This document shows, piece after piece, positions 9,862 through 19,794 of a DNA stretch of 32,073 nt. Numbering within the stretch: position 1 is the stretch's first letter; every line of letters starts with the position of its first letter. The stretch is taken from positions 1-32,073 of the forward strand of contig JALLAP010000112.1 of assembly GCA_036939355.1 (NCBI GenBank), given 5' to 3'. A program made the position numbers and the translations under genes. The DNA is from Thalassiosira profunda. Taxonomy: Eukaryota; Bacillariophyta; Thalassiosirophyceae; Thalassiosirales; Thalassiosiraceae. Below the pieces are notes generated by a model. It saw only the letters and a list, made by a program, of their open reading frames with translations, searched no databases and was not told the DNA's origin.

Positions 9862-12513
9862 ATGGCGAAGAAGAAGTCCAAAAAGCAGGCGGCCAAGCCT
9901 GCCAAGGCGGCCGCCGCCAACGGCAGCAACGGCAGCAACGGCAACAAGGGAGGATGGGACGACTCCCTCTCCCAGCTCCAGTACATGGAGGCCGACTCCG
10001 TTTTGGTCCTCAACCCCCAAGACGAGATTGTCGGCGCCGCCTCCAAGAAGGAGAGCCACGTCTTCGATCCCAAGCAGCCCCGGGGAATACTGCACCGCGC
10101 CTTCTCGGTGTTTTTGTTCGATGCGTCGACGGGCGAGATGCTCCTGCAGCAGCGCGCCTCCACCAAAATCACGTTCCCGAACGTGTGGACGAACGCGTGC
10201 TGCTCCCACCCCTTGCACGGCATGCAGCCCAGCGAGGTCGATGCGCCCGCCGCAGTGGCGGACGGCACCGTGATGGGAGTCAAGCGGGCGGCGGTGCGAA
10301 AATTGGAGCAGGAATTGGGCATTCCCGTGGGGCAGATTGATTTGGGGGAGTTCAAGTTCCTGACGCGGCTGCATTATTGGGCGGCCGACACGGTCACCCA
10401 TGGCAAGCAGAGGTGAGTTTGATAATTGACGAGTGTGCAGGTGTATGGATGTGCGCGTTGCAATAAGTGCTAATTTTATTTGCAAACATTCTATCTTTCC
10501 GCGGGGCGGCATCCAACAAATTGGCCGGGAAACATACACACAACACATTGCAACCCCAACGACAGCCCGTGGGGCGAGCACGAAATCGACTACGTCCTCT
10601 TCGCGACCGTCCCGGACAAGTCCGTCCTCACGATCAAGCCGCACCCCGACGAGGTCGACGCCGTCAAGTGGGTGACCCAGCAACAACTCCTGGAAATGTT
10701 CGACGACAAAAACCTGCTCTTCTCGCCGTGGTTCCGCCTGATCACGAACAAGTGGATGATCGGGAGCAACGATAAGAAGGGAAGTGGGGGCGGGTGGTGG
10801 GACGATTTGGAGAAGACCATGACGACCGACGCCCATTGCGACTACGAAACGATCCACACCTTCGATCCGCCCCAGGAGCACATGGGGGGCGGGGGGAACG
10901 CCGGGCCCATGTTCGGGGAGAATGAGATTGTGGGCGATGCCTCGTGAGTAGAAAGTTTGTTGCATACAAATTTTTTTGCAATTGCATTCTCACATCCAAC
11001 CATATCCAAACAAACCGGCAGCAAAAAGCAGGGAGCGTACGGCCGCGTCCCGACCCACAAGGAGTCCAAGCTGTCGCAGCTCCTGCACGTCGACGAGGTG
11101 TGGTCGGCCCTCACCCTCCTCTACCTCCAACCCCTGAAATCCAACCTCGCCAGCGACGCCATCGCGTCGACGTTCGACGCCGGGGATTTGGCCTTCTGCG
11201 ACGAGATTCTGTGCCAGGTCAGCCGGTCGTTCGCGGCCGTGATCCGCCAGCTGCCCGAGCAGATGCTCGTGGACGTCCTGATTTTTTATCTGGTGTTGCG
11301 CGCGCTCGACACCATTGAGGACGACATGACCTACTTTGCCTCGCACGCCGACAAAGTGCAGGCGCTGCTGTCGTTCGACAAGACCGCGTTGGCGGATCCG
11401 ACCTGGCGGATGACGGGCTGCGGCGAGGGCGACGAACGGCGGCTGTTGGAAGAATTCCCCAAATGCCACTCGGTCTACGCGGCGTTGCCGGAGGCGAGTC
11501 GGGGGGTGATTGCGGACATCACGCTGCGCATGGCCACCGGGATGGCCGAGTTCGTCGACAAGGATTTGGGACAGGGCACCGTCGACGTCGGCCAGTACAA
11601 TCGGTACTGCCACTTTGTGGCCGGATTGGTCGGCGAGGGCCTCAGTCGCCTCTTCGCCGCGTCGGGGTTGGAGGCGCCGAGCCTCGCGGGCGAGCTGCAC
11701 CTGAGCGACCAGATGGGACTGTTTTTGCAAAAGACGAACATCATTCGGGATTACCTCGAGGACTACGTGGACGGCCGCGCCTTCTGGCCGCAGACGGTGT
11801 GGAAGAAGCACTCGGCGAGCGGCGATTTGGGATACTTTGCCAACCCCGCCTCTGTGGAAGCGACGACGGCGGGGCTGCAGTGCCTGAACGAGCTCGTGAC
11901 GGACGCATTGGAGCTCGTCCCCGACTGCCTCGCGTACCTCTCCAAGCTCCGGTGCGCCGAGGTCTTTCGCTTCTGCGCCATTCCGCAGGTCATGGCCATC
12001 GCGACGTTGGACAAGTGCTACCACAATTCTGACGTGTTCACGGGTGTGGTGAAAATTCGCAAGGGTCTGTCGTGCCGGCTCATCAACGACGCCACGGATG
12101 TGCTTGGAGTGCACGGCATCTTTCATCGGTTCGCCACGAGCATTTCAAAGACGGCCGAGGCGGCGCAGAAGGGCGGCTTCGATGATCCGTCGTTCGACCG
12201 CACGGTCGCGGCCTGCAAGGCCATTCTGGAATTGACGGACGCGGAGGCGCGGCAGGCGGCGCGGGACAACAAGCTGGCGAACGGCACTCTGTTGGCGGCG
12301 TCGTGCGCGGCAGCGGCAGCCGTGGTGGGGTACAAGGGTCCCAGCGGCGGGGGAGGAAGCGGCCTGGCGCTCACGACGACGGCGACGGTGGCCTCGTTCG
12401 GCCTCCTGTCGCTGTTCAAGCCGGGATTGGGGAAGTTTCTCGGCATGAAGCGGGCCAAGTCGACGTCGTCGCTGCTGAGCGCCGCGCAGCTGAGCAAGAA
12501 GGCAAAGGTTTAG
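9862..12513 (+). CDS. IDI-SQS: Isopentenyl-diphosphate isomerase / squalene synthase fusion
   Basis: Three exons: 9862-10412, 10566-10943 and 11022-12513, with GT-AG introns of 153 and 78 nt; 806 residues. The N-terminal third is a type I IDI (Nudix fold) with the catalytic-cysteine motif NACCSHPL (111-118) and PWGEHEIDYVLF after the first splice. It converts isopentenyl to dimethylallyl diphosphate. After a short linker comes squalene synthase, which condenses two farnesyl diphosphates: first Asp-rich motif DTIEDDMT (406-413), YCHFVAGLVGEGLSRLF, and NIIRDYLED with the second Asp-rich motif at 553-557. Two hydrophobic stretches (about 731-747 and 757-774) probably anchor it in the ER. The fusion is known from diatom sterol synthesis. 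It links supply of allylic starter units to the first committed sterol step. The start has a strong Kozak context (GCAGCCATGG) and is divergent from the exchanger, 290 bp away. Confidence 0.95.
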
Positions 12514-12722
12514 GAAGATAGGAGAGATGCGAAAGTCAGTGGTTAGATAGATAGCGGGGAGATAAGCAGGCGGGCAAAGCATGTGTTAAGAGACTCTGCC
12601 GCCATCCGCATCGCAACCAAATCTCATCGTAGCGAAACAAAAGTAGACAATGGCTAGCTTGACGACCTGTCATGAGTTGGTAAACTGAAGCCGAAGCAAA
12701 TCCTTTGTATCGTTTGTCAACA

Positions 12723-13616
12723 TTAGCTTCCCAGGTATGGCAAGATGCCCGGGATGACGATACTCGCGAGATCCTGTTCCTTGCCATCCATATTGACCCT
12801 CGAGAGTCCCAGCTCCAGCATCGTCGTCACATCCAACAGGTAATAGTAGGCGAAGCATTTGCGGATGCAGTGGCTTTTCTGGGCCTGCAGCCGACGGCCA
12901 ATAAATTCGATCGCAGTTTCCCCCGCCAATCTCCTCGGGTTCTCCTCTCTCTGTAAGATTGTGTTCACCTTTGCCTCGGCCTGCTCCAGCTGGCCTTGGC
13001 TCCTGTATTGCAGCCACTTGGAGGCGACCAAAATCGTACTCCGAGGATAATGCCTTCTATTCTGAGTTGCAGTCATTCCAACAGGCACAGGCATTGTTGT
13101 TCTCATCAATTGGCAGCTGCGACGGGTAACGTCAATCACCAGTGCAACGGGAGGAATGTTTATTTGCTCCAGGGAGGTGCAATTGATGAATGTTGCACCA
13201 ATATCCTGGACCCCCTCGCACAGAGTCACCTCAGTTAGACTGGTGCAATCCCCAAATGCATCTTCGCCAATCGACTTGACAGAGGAAGGGATGGTGACGC
13301 GCTCTATCGACTCGCAACCATAGAATGCCGAACCCCCAATCCCCTGCAACCCCTCCTGGAACTCTGCACGCCTCAACTGACGGCAATCGCTAAATGCGTT
13401 GTCTCCAATGTTCTTCGTTGTTGAGGGGATGTTGATGCTGGCTAGCGATGAGCAACCTGCGAATGCTTCCTTTCCATGCGCTGCAGCCCTTCGTTCAACT
13501 CCGCGTGAACCAAACTGCTGCAGCCATAAAAAGTCCAACCTTTGATGTCGGTGACAGACGCCGGAATGTTGACCCGGACCAAACTGCTGCAACCCGCGAA
13601 TGCTGTCTTGCCAAGC
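12723..13616 (-). pseudogene. BspA-type LRR protein (copy 2), truncated and frameshifted
   Basis: The 3' part of an LRR gene related to copies 1, 3 and 4. It keeps several LRR_5 repeats (AFSDCRQLRRAEFQEGLQ, AFYGCESIERVTIPSSV) and the common C-terminal domain (LVASKWLQYRSQGQLEQAE, YYYLLDVTTMLELGLSR, SIVIPGILPYLGS). Near 13470 the frame slips: LNEGLQR is followed out of frame by what should be IGKEAFAGCSSL, which fits loss of a single T. The reading ends at the unresolved base 13617. Beyond it (13618-13759) the frame stays open but shows no repeat, so the 5' half is missing or lies in the assembly break. It could be a real pseudogene or a poorly assembled gene. Confidence 0.75.
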
Positions 13617-13880
13617 NTTTGAGCGTCCTTGGGGACATTTCTACACATAGGAATTAATACTCTTCTACGAGGTATGATGGAGGTATGATATTGCCCGGCA
13701 CTGATAGGTAGGAGGAGATGAGAGTGAGAGGTCGATCCATCCGTCCCTGTCCTAGACACCCTCCTCTCTAAACGAGCTCTTCCTCTGAGGGAAGGTTCTG
13801 GAAATGAGGTACCACACCAAATACTATCGGAGAAAGCTAAGGTACTGTATCAAATCTATCTGCAATAGGCTCGCTTTCCA
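13617..13880. other. Single-N assembly join and short gene-free spacer
   Basis: Base 13617 is N. Unlike the two joins near 23 kb, the sequences on either side are not duplicates. The spacer up to the stop of LRR copy 3 holds TATGATGGAGGTATGATA-type short repeats but no gene that I can support. Confidence 0.5.
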
Positions 13881-15404
13881 TCATTCTTTCAAGTAAACCA
13901 CAACGCCTGGAATGATGACATTCATATCGCCTCCGCAGTTCCGGCGATTCCTCTGCCTGGCTTCCGCATCCTGTCCGTTGACGTTGTTGCATCTCCAGAT
14001 GGCCAGTTCGAGCATCGTCGTCACATCCAGTTGATCGAAATAGGCAAACCACTCTCGAATCAATGCGATTTTCTGACCCTCTGGCTGCCGAGGGCGGCTA
14101 AGGATCTCCCACACCTTGGCCTGGGCCTGTGCAAGTTGAATCGGGCTCCTGTACTGTAACCATTTGGAGATGACCAACGTTCTCTCCCGCGGAATAGGCA
14201 TCGTTGCTCTCATAAGCTGGCAGTTGAAACCCTTGAAGTCAATCGCCAAGGCCACGGGAGGTATGCTGATATGTGCCAAAGCGGTACAGCCAATGAATGC
14301 ATCAGCATCGATATCAAGGAGCCCTTCGCGCAGAGTCACCTCTGTCAGACTGGCACACTCCTCAAATGCCCAGCTGCCGATCGACTTGACCGAGGAAGGA
14401 ATGGCGATGCGTTCCAGCGAACAGCAATACCTGAATGCTCCTTCCCCGTTTGTACGGAGACCCTCCTGAAGCTCCGCTCGCCTCAACTGATAGCAACCAG
14501 CAAATGCATGATCTGTAATCGCCAATGCCGTCGAGGGGATGCAAATGCGCTCCAGCGTGTCGCAATTCAGGAATGCCCCTGCTCCAATCTTTGTCGCATT
14601 GCCGAGATCGATCTCCTCCAAACTACAGCATCCATGGAAAGCGTCGTCGCCAATCTCAACGACAGCAGAGGCGGTGGTCCAAACAACGCGCTCTAGCGAG
14701 GAGCAACGAACGAATGCCCTAGCCGAGATGGTGCTGACATTGCCCAGATCCACCGCCCTCAGATCGTCACAGCCCTCGAAGGCATCTTCTGGAATCGCGG
14801 TCACGCCCGACGCAACCCGGATGTGGCTGGCATTCCGGTGCCATTCCTGCACCGCGCCCCCGGCGTACACGGTCCACTCCACGGCCATCTCCACTACGTC
14901 CCCGTCGACGAAGAGCCGCCTCGATCCGTGGAGCGGATTGCTGTCCTCCACCTCGCCGCTCCTCCCCTCCGAGCGCCCCGCCAAAGGGCGTCGCCGCTTT
15001 ACTTTTACATGGGAGGGAGGACTTTTCACGATCCGACTCTGCCGCCGCCCCCCATCGCGACGCTGACCCGCGCGGCCGCGGGCGAGGGGCGAATTTTGGC
15101 GGCGCCCCTCCTCCTCTTTTTCCTCCTCATCCGCGGCATTTCGATGGGAGGAGGAGGAGCCAACACGCGAGTCGCGGGGCTCCGACGATATCCGACGCCG
15201 CTTCTGCTCCCGCTGCCGCTCCTCGACCTCCAAACGCCGCTCCGTGTCCTCGGCCTGCAGCCGCAGCTGCCGCCGGAATTGGGCGGGGGACCTCGTTAGC
15301 TCATCGTCGTCTTCAGACGTCACCTCCAAATAAAATCCGTCGCCCAGCCGCTCGCGATCGCGACAAGATGCCAATACCCTGGCCAATACGGATTCACAAT
15401 CCAT
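13881..15404 (-). CDS. BspA-type leucine-rich-repeat protein (copy 3) with N-terminal module and basic insert
   Basis: 507 residues from ATG 15404. Residues 1 to about 65 form a charged module (GDGFYLEVTSEDD, then AQFRRQLRLQAEDTERR, probably a short coiled coil), shared with copy 4 but absent from copy 1. A stretch of about 110 residues rich in R, S and E follows and has no counterpart in copy 4. It includes RRRISSEPRDSR and a run of glutamates, and may hold a nuclear-localisation signal. The LRR_5 domain begins at MAVEWTVYAGGAVQEWH, where copy 1 has its start codon, so a second, internal start is possible. The usual C-terminal domain follows (FDQLDVTTMLELAIWR, ending DMNVIIPGVVVYLKE). The ligand and function are unknown. 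Confidence 0.85.
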   Translation of the reverse strand: MDCESVLARVLASCRDRERLGDGFYLEVTSEDDDELTRSPAQFRRQLRLQAEDTERRLEVEERQREQKRRRISSEPRDSRVGSSSSHRNAADEEEKEEEGRRQNSPLARGRAGQRRDGGRRQSRIVKSPPSHVKVKRRRPLAGRSEGRSGEVEDSNPLHGSRRLFVDGDVVEMAVEWTVYAGGAVQEWHRNASHIRVASGVTAIPEDAFEGCDDLRAVDLGNVSTISARAFVRCSSLERVVWTTASAVVEIGDDAFHGCCSLEEIDLGNATKIGAGAFLNCDTLERICIPSTALAITDHAFAGCYQLRRAELQEGLRTNGEGAFRYCCSLERIAIPSSVKSIGSWAFEECASLTEVTLREGLLDIDADAFIGCTALAHISIPPVALAIDFKGFNCQLMRATMPIPRERTLVISKWLQYRSPIQLAQAQAKVWEILSRPRQPEGQKIALIREWFAYFDQLDVTTMLELAIWRCNNVNGQDAEARQRNRRNCGGDMNVIIPGVVVYLKE

Positions 15405-15411
15405 CCTGCGC

Positions 15412-15595
15412 GGTTACGAACACCACAATTTTCAGCGCTCTCCCAGCCAGGCCACGCCGCCGTCCAAATCTTGCCGGCCCGCCCCCGTGTACTGGGTGAG
15501 CAGAGCGGGGGGAGGGTCCGGTCAACCTGGGTCAGCGGGGTTCGTTGGTAAATACTTACGTACATACAAAGGTATGTACGAAGGTAGGTATGAGC
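15412..15595 (-). promoter_or_regulatory. 5' flank of LRR copy 3, duplicated upstream of copy 4
   Basis: The first 80-100 bp upstream of the start (around GAACACCACAATTTTCAGCG and, further up, ATCTTGCCGGCCCGCC) recur almost unchanged upstream of copy 4 at about 17235-17320. A TACTTACGTACA palindrome cluster then follows in both, at about 15553-15590 here. The duplication therefore included the promoter. It probably holds the core promoter and 5' UTR. Confidence 0.55.
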
Positions 15596-15873
15596 GCCGG
15601 GCCATCCGGCGCCGCAGGTGCCCCCGCCTATCTACCGTGTTGGTTGGTTCGCAACTTTCAACTTGCAGAAGCCGTGTGTGTATCCGTCCGTCCCTTCCTC
15701 CCTTCTCTCGTCTCTCAGATCCTGCTTCTCCTACCTACGATACATAGTACATAGGTACCTATGGAAGGTTAGGGGGCAAGAGATACTACCGGGATCTAAT
15801 GTATCCAAATCTAACAGCTTTCCTATGAGCACAAACCAGGCTATGCTTTATCAAGAGAAGCGTTGTCGCGTCG

Positions 15874-17190
15874 TCATTCGTCCAAGTAATCCAAGACGCC
15901 CGGAATGATGACATTCATATCGTTTCCGCAGTATCGGCGATTCCTCTGCCTGGCTTCCGCATCCTGTTCGTTGCCGTTGTTGCATCTCCAAATGGCCAGC
16001 TCGAGCATCGTCGTCACATCCAACAACTCGTAATAGGCAAACCACTCTCGAATCAATGCGATTTTCTGTCCCTCTGGCTGGTGACGGCGTGCTAGGATTC
16101 CGCGTACCTTTGCCTTGGCCCGTGTACGCTGGCTTGGGCTCCTGTATTGCATCCACTTGGAGACAATCAGCGCCCCTCTCCCAGATTTGGGCATTGATGC
16201 TCTCACCAACTGGCAGCTGCGGCCTTCAATATAAACCACCAATGCCACAGGAGGAATATTGATGTGTGTCAAAGAGGTGCGGTAGGCAAATGCAGTGCCA
16301 TCGATAAAATGGAGCCCCTCGCACAGAGTCATCTCGCTCAGACTGCTGCAACCGCAAAATGCCCAGCTGCCAACTGACGTGACCGAGGAGGGGATCGTGA
16401 TGCGCTCCAATGAACGGCAATCACAGAATGCTCGTGGCCCAATAGTCTGAAGCCCCTCCTGAAGAGTCACATCACTTAAATGATCGCAAAAAGCAAATGC
16501 CTTTTCCCCAATTATTTCTAACGTTGTCGAGGGGATGCTGATGCTTTGCAGCGATGCGCATCGCTTGAACGCATACTTTTCAATGCGCTGCAATCCCTCA
16601 TTCAGCCCCACTTCTGCCAATCTTTGGCAATCTCCGAATGCGTCTTCGTCAACAGACGATGGGATGCTCACGCGCATCAGTGCCTCGCAATTCAAGAATG
16701 CGCTCTCTCCAATTGTTGTGACATTGCTCAGGTCAATCTCCTTCAATGAAATGCACCCACCAAATGCCCTCTCGCCAATCTCCACCGCAGGGGCGGTTGT
16801 CCGGATCACGCGTTCCAGCAAGAGGCAGCCATTGAATGCGTCGTTCGAGATGGTGGTGACGTTGCCTAGATCCACCTCCCTCAGACCATCACAGTGCGAA
16901 AAGGCCCTCTCTGGAATCACTGTGACCCCCGACGCAACCCGGATCCGGCTGGCATTCCGGTGCCGTTCCTGCACCGCGCCGCCGTCGTATTCGGTCCACT
17001 CCTCCCGCTGCCTGCCTGCGACCGCCAAACGCCGCTCCGTGTCCTCGGCCTGCAGCCGCAGCTGCCGCCGAAATTGGGCGGGGGTCAACCTCGTGGGACG
17101 ATCGTCGCCCGGGAGTGTCACCTCCAAATAAAATCCGTCGCCCAGACGACCGCCATCGCGGCAAGATGCCAATACGGAATCCCAATCCAT
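15874..17190 (-). CDS. BspA-type leucine-rich-repeat protein (copy 4)
   Basis: 438 residues from ATG 17190 (MDWDSVLASCRDGGRLGDGF). The frame is open upstream to 17661, but that part matches nothing in copy 3, whose start aligns with this ATG. The N-terminal module (AQFRRQLRLQAEDTERR) passes directly into the LRR domain (EEWTEYDGGAVQERHRNAS) without the insert of copy 3. About eleven LRR_5 repeats follow (e.g. AFCDCRSLERITIPSSV), then the common C-terminal domain (LIVSKWMQYRSPSQ, YYELLDVTTMLELAIWR, NDMNVIIPGVLDYLDE). Close similarity to copy 3 in coding and 5' flanking DNA shows a recent tandem duplication. It is divergent from the release factor gene. Confidence 0.87.
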   Translation of the reverse strand: MDWDSVLASCRDGGRLGDGFYLEVTLPGDDRPTRLTPAQFRRQLRLQAEDTERRLAVAGRQREEWTEYDGGAVQERHRNASRIRVASGVTVIPERAFSHCDGLREVDLGNVTTISNDAFNGCLLLERVIRTTAPAVEIGERAFGGCISLKEIDLSNVTTIGESAFLNCEALMRVSIPSSVDEDAFGDCQRLAEVGLNEGLQRIEKYAFKRCASLQSISIPSTTLEIIGEKAFAFCDHLSDVTLQEGLQTIGPRAFCDCRSLERITIPSSVTSVGSWAFCGCSSLSEMTLCEGLHFIDGTAFAYRTSLTHINIPPVALVVYIEGRSCQLVRASMPKSGRGALIVSKWMQYRSPSQRTRAKAKVRGILARRHQPEGQKIALIREWFAYYELLDVTTMLELAIWRCNNGNEQDAEARQRNRRYCGNDMNVIIPGVLDYLDE

Positions 17191-17512
17191 CCTGCTCGCG
17201 CGCCGTGGTGGTCTGAGGTGTCTGGCACGGCGCGGCCGGTTGTGAACACCACAATTTTCAGCGCTGCTCCCAGGCCACGCCGCCGTCCGCCGTCCCAATC
17301 TTGCCGGCCCGCCTTCGGATCTGCTGGGCGGAGCGGAGGGGATGGAGAGGAGCAGGCTGGGCCGCTGGGCCGGGGGAAGCAATTTTGTACTTACGTACAA
17401 ACTACAAACGTATTGTATGTAGAGTTCCCCGCACGCCACACGCCCATGCACGCTCGCTCCCGTTCCAGCGGGAACCCAAACGAACACCATCACCTCCTCG
17501 CTCTGCGCTGCC
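17191..17512. promoter_or_regulatory. Divergent intergenic region (LRR copy 4 / release factor 2)
   Basis: 322 bp between two start codons pointing outwards. It holds the flank shared with LRR copy 3 (about 17235-17320) and a TACTTACGTACA palindrome cluster at about 17388-17416. No gene is seen. It presumably contains both promoters. Confidence 0.5.
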
Positions 17513-18988
17513 ATGGAGAGAAGAATACGCCGCCGCGGCGGCCTTCGGACTCCTCTGGCGGCAGCCCTGCTCGCTGCAGTAGTGGCGGCGACGCTTTCTT
17601 GTCTCGAAGTAATGGCTCTGTCCCTCGGCGTCGACCGCAGCATCACCGCGAGAAGGACCATTCACGTGCGTCATCCGCCGCCCCCATCACACCAATTGCA
17701 GCCGCTATCACGGCCATCAGTATCGAGATTCCGGCATCGAATACCATCGATGATATTGCACGCCAAACCTGCCGGCGAGATCGCCACATCCATCGATCTG
17801 ACCTCGCTGCGCAAGCTCGTGGCACAAGCGGCCGAACTGCACGACAAGAACCTCGCCTCCTCATTATCAATAGACCAGGTCCAGTCGAGATTAGAGGATC
17901 TGGAGCGGGAGTCCTCCGATCCGACATTTTGGGACGCCGCCAATTCGCAGCGGAACGAGGCGGTGACGCGAGAGATTGCACGATATTCAAAGCTCCGGGG
18001 GGAGATGGAGTTATGGGATCGATTGCGGGGCGATGCGGAGGGGGCGCTGGAATTGCTGGAAGAATTAATGTCCGACGACGGCGGCGGTGGAGAGGAGGAG
18101 GAAATGATTTCATTGACGATGGAAGAATGTCAATCGAGCGCCGAGCAGCTGCTGAAGCTGTCGCAAAAGTACGAACTGACGACGCTGCTCTCGGGACCGT
18201 ACGATGCCGCGCCGTGTCGGCTGGTGCTCACCGCCGGCGCCGGAGGAACGGAGGCGTGCGATTGGGTCTCCATGCTGTATCGAATGTACGATAGGCACGC
18301 ATCGCACATGGACATGAAGATGACCACGCTGGACGCAAGCGCCGGAGACGTGGTGGGATACAAAAGCGTCGAGCTCCTAATAGAGGGAACGAACGCGTAC
18401 GGGTGGTTCAAGGGTGAGAAGGGGGCGCATCGGTTGGTCCGGCTGTCTCCGTTCAACGCCAACAACAAGCGTCAAACCACATTTGCCGGGGTGGATGTGA
18501 TACCGGTGTTGGAGGAAGAGGAGGTAAAGGAGATTGACATTCCGGAGAAGGAGCTCGAAATCACAACCATGCGTTCCGGGGGCAAGGGCGGGCAGAACGT
18601 CAACAAAGTGGAAACCGGGGTGCGCATCAAGCACCTCCCCTCTGGCATCTCGGTCAAGTGCACCCAGGAGCGAAGCCAGGGGATGAACAAACAATTGGCC
18701 CTCGGCCGGCTGAAGGCCCAACTCTTGGCCATCGCGCAGGAGCAGCAAATGGAATCGATCAACGCCATAAGAGGGGACGTCGTGGAGGCGAGCTGGGGCG
18801 CCCAGATTCGGAATTACGTCATGCAGCCGTACAAGATGGTAAAGGACGCGCGGTCGGGGTGGGAGACGAGCGACGTGGACGGGGTGATGGACGGCGGGAA
18901 GGCGTTGGAGGAGTGCGTGGGCGCGTGGCTGCGGTGGAGCCGGGCCGAGGGGGAGAGGGAACGGGAGGAGTCGGAGTTGGAGGCATAG
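17513..18988 (+). CDS. prfB: Peptide chain release factor 2, plastid-targeted
   Basis: 491 residues, no intron. A bacterial-type class I release factor. It carries the GGQ motif that triggers peptidyl-tRNA hydrolysis (359-361, in GGKGGQNVNKVETGVRI) and the SPF tripeptide (312-314, in RLSPFNANNKRQT). SPF is typical of RF2 and recognises UGA/UAA, whereas RF1 has PxT. The region from about 85 to the end matches RF2 in length. The first 85 residues look like a bipartite plastid presequence for a complex plastid: a hydrophobic signal segment (about 12-37, TPLAAALLAAVVAATLSC), then an R/S/P-rich transit peptide without acidic residues (ITARRTIHVRHPPPPSHQ). No perfect ASAFAP motif is seen, and a mitochondrial location is the alternative. 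It starts at ATG 17513 in good context (GCTGCCATGG). Confidence 0.92.
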   Translation: MERRIRRRGGLRTPLAAALLAAVVAATLSCLEVMALSLGVDRSITARRTIHVRHPPPPSHQLQPLSRPSVSRFRHRIPSMILHAKPAGEIATSIDLTSLRKLVAQAAELHDKNLASSLSIDQVQSRLEDLERESSDPTFWDAANSQRNEAVTREIARYSKLRGEMELWDRLRGDAEGALELLEELMSDDGGGGEEEEMISLTMEECQSSAEQLLKLSQKYELTTLLSGPYDAAPCRLVLTAGAGGTEACDWVSMLYRMYDRHASHMDMKMTTLDASAGDVVGYKSVELLIEGTNAYGWFKGEKGAHRLVRLSPFNANNKRQTTFAGVDVIPVLEEEEVKEIDIPEKELEITTMRSGGKGGQNVNKVETGVRIKHLPSGISVKCTQERSQGMNKQLALGRLKAQLLAIAQEQQMESINAIRGDVVEASWGAQIRNYVMQPYKMVKDARSGWETSDVDGVMDGGKALEECVGAWLRWSRAEGEREREESELEA

Positions 18989-19113
18989 TTGTGTAGGCTG
19001 CTGCAATCAAATCCGCCAAACCTAGTCGATGCTGTCGATCGACACATTCAACCTCTGCTGATCATTCCGCTCTGCGTTGCTTAGTTTATGTTCACATCCT
19101 CGTGCACATTTCG

Positions 19114-19552
19114 TCAGCCACCAGAGATGGGTGGGATGAGCGCCACGGTATCCCCCGTCTTTAGCGGCAGCACCTCGCCCATTGCGACGTACTCCTCGTT
19201 CAGTGCCAACGTCAAATTCTCCTCGTCCTCCACCAGCGGTGCCAGTTTGGGATAGAGCGCTGCCAGCTTTGTTCTGATGGTTGTTGCGTATTTGATCGAT
19301 GTGCGTGATTGTTGTTGATGTGGCGCGCGACGGAGATGCACAAGATGTGAGCAGGGCGGTCGAGTGAATAAGTAGAGACAAAGCAACCAACGCACGCCCC
19401 CAAATTGCAATCTGGTGGTCCTGGCCATCAACTCACCGCAGCGCCTTCGTGTCGGCGCCGTCGGCGTCCAGCTCGACATCCGCTGACGTTATCCCGCCCG
19501 CGGCCTCCCGCGCTGAGGCGAAGAATAACACTTTGATCGAGACCGACGGCAT
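19114..19552 (-). CDS. Molybdopterin synthase sulfur-carrier subunit (MoaD/MOCS2A)
   Basis: Two exons: 19552-19437 and 19273-19114. The 163-nt GT-AG intron (GTGAGTTGATG to CCATCAG) gives 91 residues. Exon 1 encodes the beta-grasp start (MPSVSIKVLFFASAREAAGG), and exon 2 the middle and the diagnostic end (LPLKTGDTVALIPPISGG). The C-terminal Gly-Gly is thiocarboxylated and delivers sulfur to precursor Z (cPMP) in molybdenum cofactor synthesis, as partner of MoaE. Length and ending match the family. No cofactor gene is adjacent, as expected in a eukaryote. It is convergent with the release factor gene (125 bp between stops) and divergent from the kinase (242 bp between starts), so the latter pair may share a bidirectional promoter. 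Confidence 0.9.
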
Positions 19553-19794
19553 GAGATGGATGCGCCCGGTATTGCAGCCGTCAAATTGCGCCGGTAGGTG
19601 CACAGTCGAGCAGGGGCAGAGTCGAGGGATGGGAGAATCGGGGAGGTGGGTGCGGCGGAGCGGCGGAAGTGTGATGGGTGGGGTGGGGTAGGACTACCGG
19701 GGGGTGCGGGACGGATGGAGAAACGGGGGATGCGAACTCTCGCTGTCATTGCTCACCTCGAAAGCTCCTCTCTCTCACAGAAAAGCAAACCAAG

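Noticed and set aside
9571..10965. Long minus-strand frame (464 codons)
   Set aside because: It is antisense to the first IDI-SQS exons and crosses the introns; the forward strand has clear catalytic motifs.
14890..15215. Insert of LRR copy 3 as an intron
   Set aside because: No GT follows the codons where copy 4 joins directly, and the insert stays open throughout.
17191..17661. Upstream extension of LRR copy 4 to 17661
   Set aside because: It overlaps the release factor coding start, has no similarity to copy 3, and the shared module begins at ATG 17190.
17513..18988. Release factor 1
   Set aside because: The codon-recognition tripeptide is SPF, as in RF2, not PxT.
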